The translations under genes and the position numbers were made by a program. From Prado023 sp963777855 (GTDB taxonomy: Bacteria > Actinomycetota > Actinomycetes > S36-B12 > CAIYMF01), in contig CAVZRW010000013.1 in NCBI GenBank assembly GCA_963777855.1, positions 124,001-188,000 of the forward strand: a DNA stretch of 64,000 bases, read 5' to 3'. Of the stretch, positions 9,104 through 17,917 are shown one piece after another (position 1 is the first letter of the stretch; the number at the start of each line of letters is the position of its first letter). The notes beneath the pieces were generated by a model. It ran no database searches. It saw only the letters and a list, made by a program, of their open reading frames with translations, and was not told where the DNA came from.

Positions 9104-9889
9104 ATGCTGAGCTTCCATGAGTCCGGTTCCGGGCCTGCTGTCGTCCTGATCCACGCGTTCCCGATGGACAGCGCCCTGTGGACCGCGCAGCGCGAGGCCC
9201 TGGCCGAGGCCGGCTACCGGGTGATCACCCCCGACCTGCCGGGATTCGGGGCGACTGCGCTCGCCGACGCCGATCCCGCTCTCGACGTCATGGCCGATGC
9301 GGTCGTCGAGCTGCTGGACCACCTCGGCCTCGAGACGGCGATCGTGGGCGGGCTGTCGATGGGCGGGTACGTGACGATGAACCTGGCCCGCCGGCACCCC
9401 GGGCGCCTGTCGGCGATCATCCTCGCGGACACCAAGCCCGGGGCCGATCCGGCGGAGGCCGCCGCGAACCGGCTGGCCGTCGCCACGGCCGTGGAGGCCG
9501 CGGGCACCGCGGCCGGGGTCGCTGACGCGATGATGCCCAACCTCCTGGGGGTCACCACCCGCGAGACCCGTCCGGCGGTCGTTGCGACCGTCCGCGAGTG
9601 GATCGTTGCCCAGGACCCGGCCGGCGTGGCCTGGGCGCAGCGGGCGATGGCCGCACGGCCGGACTCCCTGGCCGTCATCGGGGCGTTCGGCCGGCCCGTG
9701 CTCGTGCTGTTCGGCGCGGAGGACGCGATCTCCCCGGCGCCGGACGCGCAGGCAATGGCCCAGGCCGCGCACGCCGGCGGCAGCCCCACGGCCCTCGTGG
9801 AGATCGCCGGCGTGGGCCACCTCTCGGCGGTCGAGGACCCCGACGCCGTCAGCGGCGCCCTGATCGACTGGCTGGCGACCCTCCACTGA
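9104..9889 (+). CDS. Alpha/beta hydrolase, esterase/haloperoxidase-like
   Basis: 261-residue alpha/beta hydrolase of the 3-oxoadipate enol-lactonase/haloperoxidase-like group. It shows the HAFPMD oxyanion loop (residues 17-22), the nucleophile elbow GGLSMGGY (Ser85), an acid-residue region near FGAEDAISP and the catalytic His in GVGHLSAVEDP. The substrate cannot be predicted. The ATG is preceded by a TAGGCT -10 box (9091-9096) at 7 nt, with no ribosome site, so translation is predicted to be leaderless. A strong hairpin follows the gene. Confidence 0.82.
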   Translation: MLSFHESGSGPAVVLIHAFPMDSALWTAQREALAEAGYRVITPDLPGFGATALADADPALDVMADAVVELLDHLGLETAIVGGLSMGGYVTMNLARRHPGRLSAIILADTKPGADPAEAAANRLAVATAVEAAGTAAGVADAMMPNLLGVTTRETRPAVVATVREWIVAQDPAGVAWAQRAMAARPDSLAVIGAFGRPVLVLFGAEDAISPAPDAQAMAQAAHAGGSPTALVEIAGVGHLSAVEDPDAVSGALIDWLATLH

Positions 9890-9974
9890 CCCCCGATCCC
9901 ACACCACGCCCCCGGCGCACAGCCCCGCGCCCCTCCGGCCGCGCGCGGCCCTACCGCCGCAGATCCTCCGCACA

Positions 9975-10012
9975 GGGCGAGACCCTCCCCATCGCCGGGG
10001 AGGGTCTCGCCC
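9975..10012. terminator. Perfect 16-bp terminator hairpin between convergent genes
   Basis: GGGCGAGACCCTCCCC (9975-9990) pairs perfectly with 9997-10012 around the 6-nt loop ATCGCC, followed by TTTC on the plus strand. It lies between the hydrolase stop (9889) and the ccr stop (10065), consistent with bidirectional termination. Confidence 0.85.
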
Positions 10013-10064
10013 TTTCGGGAGGCTTGTGCGACAGCGCGGCCGCGACGGCGGGGCCGCGGGCCTG

Positions 10065-11403
10065 TCAGATCCCGCGGAACCGGTTGATCGCCTCGAGGTG
10101 CTTCGCGCGCTTCTCCGGGTCGCGCACGCCGAGGCCCTCCTCGGGGGCCAGGCACAGCACGCCGACCTTGCCCTGGTGCAGGTTGCGGTGCACCTCGTAG
10201 GCGGCCTCGCCGGCCTGGGCCAGCGGGAAGGCCTTGGACAGCGTGGGGTGCACGAGGCCGCGCTCGATGAGGCGGTTGGCCTCGTAGGCCTCGCGGTAGT
10301 TGGCGAAGTGCGAGCCGATGATCCGCTTGAGGTTCATCCAGAAGTAGCGGTTGTCGTACTCGTGCATGTACCCCGAGGTCGAGGCGCAGGAGACGATCGT
10401 GCCGCCCTTGCGGGTCACGTAGACAGAGGCGCCGAAGGTCTCGCGGCCGGGGTGCTCGAAGACGATGTCCACATCCTCCCCGCCGGTGAGCTCGCGGATC
10501 TTCTTGCCCAGGCGCTGCCACTCCTTCGGGTCCTGCGTGGAGGGGTCCTTCCAGAACTTGTAGCCCTCGGCGTTGCGGTCGATGATCAGCTCGGCCCCCA
10601 TGCTGCGGCAGAGATCGGCCTTCTCCGGGCTGGAGACCACGCAGATCGGGGTCGCCCCGCCGTTGAGCGCCATCTGCGTCGCGTACGAGCCCAGACCACC
10701 GCGAGGCACCCCAGATGAGCACGGTGTCGCCCTGCTTCATGCCGGCGCCGTTGCGCGAGACGAGCTGCCGGTAGGCGGTCGCGTTGACCAGGCCCGGCGC
10801 GGCGGCCTCCTCCCAGGTCAGGTGCGCGGGCTTGCGCAGCAGCTGGTTGGACTTGACCAGGGCGATCTGGGCCATGCCGCCGAAGTTGGTCTCGAAGCCC
10901 CAGATCCGCTGCTCGGGGTCCATCATCGTGTCGTTGTGGCCGGCGGGGCTCTCGAGCTCGACGCTCAGGCAGTGTGCGACGACCTCGTCGCCGGGCTTCC
11001 AGGCGTTGACGCCCTCTCCGGTGCGCAGCACGACGCCGGCCAGGTCGGAGCCCACCACGTGGTAGGGCAGGTCGTGGCGCTTGGCCAGGGCGTGCGAGCG
11101 GCCGTAACGGGCCAGGAACCCGAAGGTGCTCACGGGCTCGAAGATCGACGTCCAGACGGTGTTGTAGTTCACGGCGCTGGCCATGACGGCCACGAGCGCC
11201 TCGCCCGGGCCCAGCTCGGGGACGGGCACGTCATCGAGGTGCAACGACCTGCGCGGATCCTTGTCCCTGCTGGGGAGGCCGGCGAACATCTCCTCCTCGT
11301 CCTTGTGGACGGTGATGCCCTGGTACGTGGCGGGGACGGGGATCTCGCCGAAGCCCCCCTCCAGATGCGCGTCGCTGAGGATTGCCTCGAGGATCTTCTG
11401 CAT
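10065..11403 (-). CDS. ccr: Crotonyl-CoA carboxylase/reductase (one frameshift)
   Basis: NADPH-dependent reductive carboxylation of crotonyl-CoA to ethylmalonyl-CoA, the signature enzyme of the ethylmalonyl-CoA pathway. The corrected product is about 445 residues, the normal family size. Motifs include AVNYNTVWTSIFEPVSTF, HVVGSDLAGVV, ERIWGFETNFGG-type sequence (here QRIWGFETNFGGMAQ), the Rossmann motif GASGGLGS and IIGSHFANYREA. One extra base near 10706, within the Rossmann motif, must be removed; without it the product loses its NADPH domain. The minus-strand start has GGGAGG upstream. Expression is probably controlled by the palindrome overlapping its promoter that is shared with hbd-ecm. 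Confidence 0.94.
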
Positions 11404-11445
11404 GGTGGAACCTCCCGGGAGCGTGGGGCGAGTGCCTTCCCGATC

Positions 11446-11463
11446 AGGCTACTGGGCGGTAAC
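11446..11463 (-). promoter_or_regulatory. ccr promoter with the hbd-ecm-type operator
   Basis: On the plus strand, GCTACTGGGCGGTAAC (11448-11463) matches the palindrome upstream of hbd-ecm at 14 of 16 positions. On the minus strand the overlapping TAGCCT (11446-11451) is a plausible -10 box about 40 nt before the ccr start codon, so a bound protein would occlude RNA polymerase. Confidence 0.5.
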
Positions 11464-11645
11464 CGTCCTCGCGCACGCGGGGGCCGCAGAGCTGGGATCG
11501 CCCACCGGATGGGCGGAATGACCCGATTCGCCCCCTGGTCGGGACCCGTGAGATACCGGAGCATGCTCGGCAGCCGCGTGGCCACGCCGAGCAGGCAGAA
11601 CGCGGCCACGGGTGCGGCCTGCAGGCTCGTGAGCCGCTCCTGGCG

Positions 11646-12125
11646 TCAGTGCGCCGCGCCCGGCTCCACCAGCTCGACCAGGACCCCGCCGCAGTCCTTC
11701 GGGTGGATGAAGTTCACCCGCGACCCGGCGGTGCCCCGCTTCGGCTCGGAGTAGAGCAGGCGCACCCCGGCATCGCGCAGCCGCGCGGACGCGGTGTCGA
11801 TGTCGGTGACCCGGAACGCCAGCTGCTGCATGCCCTCGCCGCTTCGCGCGAGGAACTTGCCGATCGGGGAGTCCTGGCGCAGGGGGGCCAGCAGCTGCAG
11901 GAAGGACCCGGAGCCGGCGATGTCCACCATCGCCTCGCGCACCCCCTGCTCCTCGTTGACCTCCTCGTGCACGCTGCGCAGGCCGAACACTCGCTCGTAG
12001 AAGGCGATCGCCGCGTCGAGGTCGGCCACCGCCAGGCCCACGTGGTCGATCCGCTCGACGAGGGGGCCGAGCACCGCCGCTGCGGACGAATCGGACGTCC
12101 CGGGCGCTGGGGTCTGTGCATCCAT
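11646..12125 (-). CDS. mce: Methylmalonyl/ethylmalonyl-CoA epimerase
   Basis: 159-residue vicinal-oxygen-chelate protein that interconverts the 2R and 2S epimers of methylmalonyl-CoA, and of ethylmalonyl-CoA between the Ccr and Ecm steps. Predicted metal ligands fit the family: His28 (DHVGLAVADLD), Gln101 (GMQQLAFRV) and Glu151 (VLVELVEP), with SRVNFIHPKDCGG near the end. The start at 12125 was chosen for the GAGAGGTGG ribosome site. The gene lies upstream of ccr on the same strand, but a 240-bp gap containing the ccr promoter separates them. Confidence 0.92.
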   Translation of the reverse strand: MDAQTPAPGTSDSSAAAVLGPLVERIDHVGLAVADLDAAIAFYERVFGLRSVHEEVNEEQGVREAMVDIAGSGSFLQLLAPLRQDSPIGKFLARSGEGMQQLAFRVTDIDTASARLRDAGVRLLYSEPKRGTAGSRVNFIHPKDCGGVLVELVEPGAAH

Positions 12126-12325
12126 CGGGCACCACCTCTCTGCCGGGCGCCAGGCCCAGCTCCATCCGGGAATGAGCCTACGCCGTGGGCGATCCGGGCG
12201 CGTGGCCGGAGGTGGCCGCGAGGGCTGGGCGACCCTGCGGCGGGTTGCCGGTCGGTGACCCCGATCCGGTGACACCACGCCCCGGGACCGTGGCTATCGT
12301 GACCCATGAGGCAGTACCGCACGAA

Positions 12326-12432
12326 CCCACGAGAGAGAGGCACGCCATGTCAGCCGGTCCCGCACCCGCCGCTGCGTCGTGGCCCGTTGGGCAGACCGAC
12401 CAGAAGCCCACGACAGAGAGGCACACCATGTC
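12326..12432 (+). repeat. Duplicated ribosome-site/start-codon segment before the thiolase
   Basis: A 26-bp sequence carrying AGAGAGGCAC, a spacer and ATGTC occurs at 12326-12351 and again at 12407-12432 (24 of 26 identical). The copies are 81 bp apart, so both ATGs (12347 and 12428) are in the same frame. The second is the natural thiolase start; the first would add 27 residues. Confidence 0.8.
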
Positions 12433-13617
12433 CGGATCCGTGATCGTCGCCGGCGCCCGCACCCCGATGGGTCGGCTGCTCGGTTCGCTGAAGGGCTTCT
12501 CCGCCGCCGAGCTCGGCGGGTTCGCCATCAAGGGGGCGCTCGACAAGGCCGGCGTCGCCCCGGAGCAGGTGCAGTACGTGATCATGGGTCACGTCATCCA
12601 GGCCGGCGCCGGGCAGATCACCGCGCGCCAGGCGGCCATCGCCGGGGGCATCCCGCTGGACGTGCCCGCGCTGACCATCAACAAGGTGTGCCTGTCGGGC
12701 ATCGACGCCATCGCCCTGGCCGACCAGCTGATCCGCGCCGGCGAGTTCGACGTCGTCGTGGCCGGTGGCATGGAGTCGATGACCAACGCCCCGCACGTGC
12801 TGGTCGGCAGCCGCGAGGGCGTCAAGTACGGCGACTGGACCATGAAGGACTCGATGGCCCACGACGCGCTGTTCTGCGCCATCGACCAGCTGGCCATGGG
12901 CCTGTCGACCGAGCAGCTACAACTCGCGCTACGACCTCACCCGCGAGGAGCAGGACGAGTTCTCGGCGCGTTCGCACCAGCTGGCCGCGCGCGCTGCCAA
13001 GGACGGGCTGTTCGACGACGAGATCGTGCCGGTGTCGATCCCGCAGCGCAAGGGCGACCCGATCGAGTTCAGCGTCGACGAGGGAGTGCGCGCCGACACC
13101 ACCGTCGAGTCGCTGGCCAGGCTGCGCCCGGCGTTCACCAAGGACGGCACCATCACCGCCGGCTCGGCCTCGCAGATCTCCGACGGCGCGGCCGCCGTGG
13201 TCGTGATGAGCCGGGCCAAGGCCGAGGAGCTGGGGCTGAGCTGGCTGGCTGAGATCGGCGCCCACGGTGTGGTCGCCGGACCGGACGCGTCGCTGCAGGA
13301 GCAGCCGGCCAACGCCGTGATCAAGGCCTGCGAGAAGGAGGGCATCGCGCCGGCGGACCTCGACCTGCTCGAGCTCAACGAGGCGTTCGCCGCCGTGGGC
13401 ATCGTCTCCACGCAAGAAGCTGGGCGTCGACCCGGAGAAGGTCAACGTCAACGGCGGCGCGATCGCCATGGGTCACCCGGTCGGCATGTCCGGTGCCCGG
13501 ATCGTGCTGCACCTGGCCCACGAGCTCAAGCGTCGCGGTGGTGGCGTGGGCGCCGCGGCCCTGTGCGGCGGCGGGGGTCAGGGCGACGCGCTGATCGTGC
13601 GGGTGCCCTCGGCCTGA
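12428..13617 (+). CDS. Acetyl-CoA C-acetyltransferase (two frameshifts)
   Basis: Thiolase condensing two acetyl-CoA to acetoacetyl-CoA, or the reverse; corrected length about 395 residues. Cys88 in NKVCLSGID is the acyl-enzyme nucleophile. The later AMGHPVGMSGARIV holds the catalytic His, and ALCGGGGQGDALIV holds the second active-site Cys. Two extra bases, near 12917 (GAGCAG|C|TAC) and 13411 (TCCACG|C|AAG), must be removed to read the whole protein. I chose the start at 12428 because family members begin just before VIVAGARTPMG; the duplicated upstream start (12347) is possible. The gene lies upstream of meaB and near ccr and mce, so it probably feeds the ethylmalonyl-CoA pathway. Confidence 0.92.
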
Positions 13618-13653
13618 TCGCGCGGAGATCCGCGGACTCGGGGGAGGAGAGGG

Positions 13654-14722
13654 GTGCGTGTGGCCAGGACCGTGGAGGTCGAGGCCCTGGTCGCGCGCGC
13701 CCGCGAGGGGGACCCGCGCTCGGTGGGGCGCCTGATCACGCTCGTCGAGGATGGCGCCCCCCAGCTGCGGGAGCTCATGCGGGTGCTGGCCCGGCTCACG
13801 GCGGCCGAGGGCTCGCCCGGCTCTCCCGCAGCGGGTGGCTCGACGGGCCGGGCCGGGTCGCCCGACGCGGATGCGGGGCCCGCGCGGTGGGCGCGGACCC
13901 CTGGGTGCGCACATCGTGGGCCTCACCGGATCTCCCGGGGTCGGCAAGTCGACGACCACGTCGGCACTGGTCACCCAGTACCGGGCGGCGGGTCGGCGGG
14001 TCGGCGTGCTGGCGGTGGACCCGTCCTCGCCGTTCTCCGGCGGTGCCCTGCTCGGCGACCGGATCCGGATGCAGGAGCACGCCACCGACCCGGGGGTGTT
14101 CATCCGCTCGATGGCCTCGCGCGGGCACCTGGGCGGGCTTGCCTCGGCGGCCCCGCAGGCCGTGCGGGTGCTGGCCGCCGCCGGGTGCGACCCGGTGCTC
14201 GTCGAGACCGTGGGCGTGGGCCAGTCGGAGGTGGAGGTCGCCGGTGAGGCCGACACGACCGTGGTCCTGCTCGCCCCGGGGATGGGTGACGGGATCCAGG
14301 CCGCCAAGGCGGGCATCCTCGAGATCGGGGACGTGTTCGTGGTCAACAAGGCCGACCGCGACGGGGCAGACGCGACCGCGCGCGAGCTGCGGCACATGAT
14401 CACCCTCGGTCCCTCAGCACAGCCGGGGGCGTGGCGACCGCCGGTGATCAAGGTGGTGGCCACCCGGGGCCAGGGACTGCCCGAGCTGGTCGAGGCCCTG
14501 GAGGGCCACCGTGCGTGGCTGGCCGAGTCCGGGCAGGGCGTGCGTCGCCGGCAGGCCCGGGCCGCCGCGGAGATCCAGGGCATCGCCCTGGCCGCCCTGC
14601 AGGCGCGGTTCGCGGACCTTGGGCGCGGGGCGGGCCTGGACGCGCTGGCTGCGGACGTCGCCGCGGGGCGCACCGATGCCTTCACCGCGGCGGACGCGAT
14701 CGTCGCCGCCGTCTCCGGCTGA
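13654..14722 (+). CDS. meaB: MeaB/ArgK-family G-protein chaperone of B12 mutases (one frameshift)
   Basis: SIMIBI-class GTPase that loads or protects adenosylcobalamin mutases; about 355 residues after correction. The helical N-terminus is followed by the P-loop GSPGVGKST, then VLAVDPSSPFSGGALLGDRIRM, the switch region ETVGVGQSEVEV and the base-specificity motif NKAD. Family length is about 320-340, so the Gly/Ser/Ala-rich segment before the P-loop is an expansion. The frame changes by +1 in that segment (about 13885-13915). The GTG start has GGAGGAGAG upstream. Three possible mutase clients (Ecm and the IcmA-like subunit here, and any methylmalonyl-CoA mutase elsewhere) could depend on it. 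Confidence 0.88.
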
Positions 14723-14764
14723 GCCACGCCCGCCCGCAGCGGGGCATGGGGGAGGCCCTGCGGA

Positions 14765-14815
14765 TACGATCTGTCACCGGAAGGGCGCGTCGGGTGCGCT
14801 GTGAGAGCGCTCCCT
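14765..14815 (+). promoter_or_regulatory. Cellobiose phosphorylase promoter with CebR-type operator
   Basis: TACGAT (14765-14770) is a good -10 box. TGAGAGCGCTCCCT (14802-14815) matches the Streptomyces CebR operator TGGGAGCGCTCCCA at 12 of 14 positions. The operator is about 25 nt downstream of the predicted transcription start and 57 nt before the phosphorylase ATG, a repressing (roadblock) position. CebR is a cellobiose-responsive LacI-family repressor, so the site agrees with the enzyme it precedes. Confidence 0.72.
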
Positions 14816-14871
14816 AAGCCTGCTCGCGGGGTGGTCCCGCACCTGTGGGTGATCGCGCCGGAGAGGCTCAC

Positions 14872-17342
14872 ATGCGCTACGGCCACTTCGATGACGAGGC
14901 CCGCGAGTACGTCATCACCACCCCGCAGACGCCGTACCCGTGGATCAACTACCTGGGCAGCGAGCAGTTCTTCTCGTTGATCTCCCACCAGGCCGGCGGC
15001 TACAGCTTCTACCGGGATGCCCGCATGCGCCGCCTGACCCGCTATCGCTACAACAACATCCCCGCCGACGCGGGCGGGCGCTACCTGTACGTCCACGACG
15101 ACGGGGACGTCTGGACCCCCTCGTGGCTGCCGGTCAAGGCCGACCTCGATCACTTCGAGGCCCGCCACGGCCTGGGCTACTCGCGCATCGTCGGCGAGCG
15201 CAACGGGGTGCGGGTGGACACGACGGTGATGGTGCCGCTGGGCGAGGACGCCGAGGTCCAGCGGGTGCGGGTCACCAACACCGCGGACGCGGCCCAAGGC
15301 GATCACCCTGTTCTCGTTCGTCGAGTTCTGCCTGTGGAACGCCCACGACGACCAGACCAACTACCAGCGCACCCTGTCCATCGGCGAGGTCGAGGTCGAG
15401 CAGGACGGCCCGACCGGCTCGGCGATCTATCACCGCACCGAGTACCGCGAGCGCCGCGACCACTACGCCGTCTTCGGGGTGAACACCCGCGCTGAGGGCT
15501 TCGACACCGATCGGGACACCTTCGTCGGGGCCTACAACTCGCCTGGCCGAGGCCGCAGTGCCCCGCGCCGGTCGCTCGGCGGACTCGGTGGCCTCGGGCT
15601 GGTACCCCATCGGCTCGCACTCGGTGCGCGTCGACCTCGCCCCGGGGGAGTCCCGCGACCTCGTCTACGTCCTGGGCTACCTGGAGAACCCGCAGGACCA
15701 GAAGTGGGCCGACGACGCCCACCAGATGCTCGACCGGTCCCGCGCACACGCGCTGCTGGCCAGGTTCGCCACCGCCGCCCAGGCGGACGCCGCCCTGGAG
15801 GCACTGCGCGCCCACTGGAGCGCACTGCTGAGCACCTACCGGGTGACCAGCACGGACGAGAAGCTCGACCGGATGGTCAACATCTGGAACCAGTACCAGT
15901 GCATGGTCACCTTCAACATGAGCCGATCGGCCTCCTACTTCGAGACCGGGATCGGCAGGGGCATGGGCTTCCGCGACTCCAACCAGGACCTGCTCGGGTT
16001 CGTCCACCTGATCCCCGAGCGCGCCCGTGAGCGGATCCTGGACATCGCGGCCACGCAGTTCCCGGACGGCTCGGCGTACCACCAGTACCAGCCTCTGACC
16101 AAGCGCGGCAACAACGACGTGGGCTCGGGCTTCAACGACGACCCGCTCTGGCTGATCGCCGGGGTCGCGGCCTACCTCCGGGAGACCGGGGACATGGCGA
16201 TCCTCGACGAGCCAGTGCCCTTCGACAACGACCGGTCGCTGGCCGCACCCCTGTTCGAGCACCTGACGCGCTCGTTCGAGTTCACGCACGCCAACCGGGG
16301 CCCGCACGGCCTGCCGCTGATCGGCCGGGCGGACTGGAACGACTGCCTGAACCTGAACTGCTTCTCCACCACGCCGGGGGAGTCGTTCCAGACCACGGAG
16401 AACCAGTCCGGGGGAGTGGCCGAGTCGGTGTTCATCGCCGCGCAGTTCGTGCTCTACGGCGCCCAGTACGCCGAGCTCGCCAGGCGCCGCGGCCTGGTCG
16501 AGGTGGCCGACCGGGCCGACGGGCTCGTGGAGCAGATGCGCAGCGCCGTGCTCGAGCACGGCTGGGACGGCCGGTGGTTCCTGCGTGCCTACGACTACTA
16601 CGGCAACCCGGTGGGCACCGACGCCCATGACGAGGGCAAGATCTGGATCGAGCCCCAGGGGTTCGCCGTGATGGCCGGGATCGGCCACGGCCAGGGACCG
16701 CAGGACCTCGACGCCCCGGCCATCCGCGCGCTGGACTCGGTGGAGGCGATGCTGGGCACCCCGCACGGGATGGTGCTGCAGTACCCGGCCTACACGACCT
16801 ACCGCATCGAGCTCGGCGAGGTCTCCACCTACCCGCCGGGCTACAAGGAGAACGGCGGCATCTTCTGCCACAACAACCCGTGGGTGATCATCGCCGAGAC
16901 CATGGTCGGCCGCGGGGCTGCGGCCTTCGAGCACTACCAGCGGATCGCGCCGGCCTACCGCGAGGAGATCTCCGACATCCACCGCCTCGAGCCCTACGTC
17001 TACGCACAGATGATCGCCGGCAAGCAGGCCCCGCGCGCCGGCGAGGCCAAGAACTCCTGGCTCACCGGCACGGCCGCCTGGAACTTCGTGGCGGTCTCCC
17101 AGTACCTGCTGGGCGTGCGCCCGGACTACGACGGCCTGGTCGTCGATCCGCAGATCGGCCCGGACGTGCCCGAGTACACCGTCACGCGCGTGGCGCGCGG
17201 GGCGACCTACGAGATCGCCGTGTCGAACTCGGGGGCACCGGGTGCCCGCGGGCGGCTGACCGTCGATGGCGTGCCGATCGAGGGCAACACCGTGCCCTAC
17301 GCACCGGCGGGCTCGACGGTGCGGGTCCAGGTCACGGTGTGA
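14872..17342 (+). CDS. cbp: Cellobiose phosphorylase, GH94 (two frameshifts)
   Basis: Intracellular phosphorolysis of cellobiose to glucose 1-phosphate and glucose; about 822 residues with no signal peptide, matching the roughly 810-residue family. Characteristic stretches are YVITTPQTPYPWINYLG, GGYSFYRDARMRR, NIWNQYQCMVTFNMSRSASY, GMGFRDSNQDLLGFVH and the catalytic-acid region IGRADWNDCLNLNCFS. STYPPGYKENGGIFCHNNPW and GEAKNSWLTGTAAWNF complete the fold. Extra bases near 15295 and 15547 must be removed. The ribosome site GAGAGG lies 8-10 nt before the ATG. The CebR-type operator upstream supports cellobiose control. Cellodextrin or N,N'-diacetylchitobiose phosphorylase are alternatives, but the closeness to bacterial cellobiose phosphorylases makes cellobiose most likely. 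Confidence 0.93.
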
Positions 17343-17387
17343 CCGGCCCGGTCCTGCCCGGGACAGGGGCAGGTGGCGGGGAGTGCG

Positions 17388-17671
17388 ATGGGTGAGGTGA
17401 TCGCCCTGCGCAGCGTCGGCTGGGAGCTCGACGTGCTGCCCGGCACCGGGGCGGCGGTGGCCGCGGGGCGGATCCGGACCGGGTCCGGCGCCGGGTACGA
17501 CCTGCTGCGCCCGACGCCGCAGTCCGGTCTGCACGACCCCGAGCAGTGCGCGAGCTTCCCGCTGCTGCCCTGGTCGAACCGGATCCGCGACGGGGTCCTG
17601 GAGGTCGGCGGCCGGCGTTGGCAGCCGCAGCGCAGCGCACGGGCCAGTTCACGCTGACGGTCACCAACTGA
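17388..17671 (+). pseudogene. Aldose 1-epimerase remnant with internal deletion
   Basis: The first about 80 residues match the start of GalM-type epimerases: an AGRIRTGSGAGYDLLRP-like segment, then SFPLLPWSNRIRDGVLEVGG. The open frame then runs out within a few codons (stop at 17655-17657). In another frame a short tail, RTGQFTLTVTN, ends at 17671 and looks like a beta-strand C-terminus. An intact epimerase is about 300 residues, so most of the middle is missing. The gene lies directly after cellobiose phosphorylase, where a mutarotase would make sense. The deletion could be biological or an assembly collapse. Confidence 0.55.
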
Positions 17672-17734
17672 GCCCCGCCCGCCCCGCCCCACCGGCGGCG
17701 GCGCGATCGGTCCAGGATTGCCGGCCACGCCGAC

Positions 17735-17783
17735 GATCGATCCAAGTCCGCTGGCACCTGAGGCCCGCGGACTTGGATGGATC
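17735..17783. terminator. Hairpin after the epimerase remnant
   Basis: GATCGATCCAAGTCCGC (17735-17751) is complementary to 17767-17783 at 16 of 17 positions, with a 15-nt loop. It lies 64 nt after the last stop codon and 135 nt before the mutase gene, consistent with ending the phosphorylase transcript. There is no U-tract. Confidence 0.6.
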
Positions 17784-17917
17784 CGGGTGCCGGCGGGCCG
17801 GCGGGCCTCGGGAGACGGCTGAGCCCGGCCCCGCGGACCTCGGACCGCTGCGGGGACCGGCGAGTAGGGTGGGCAGCACCGGCGACCGACCGTCGCGGGT
17901 TCGGCGTGGAGGGCTCA

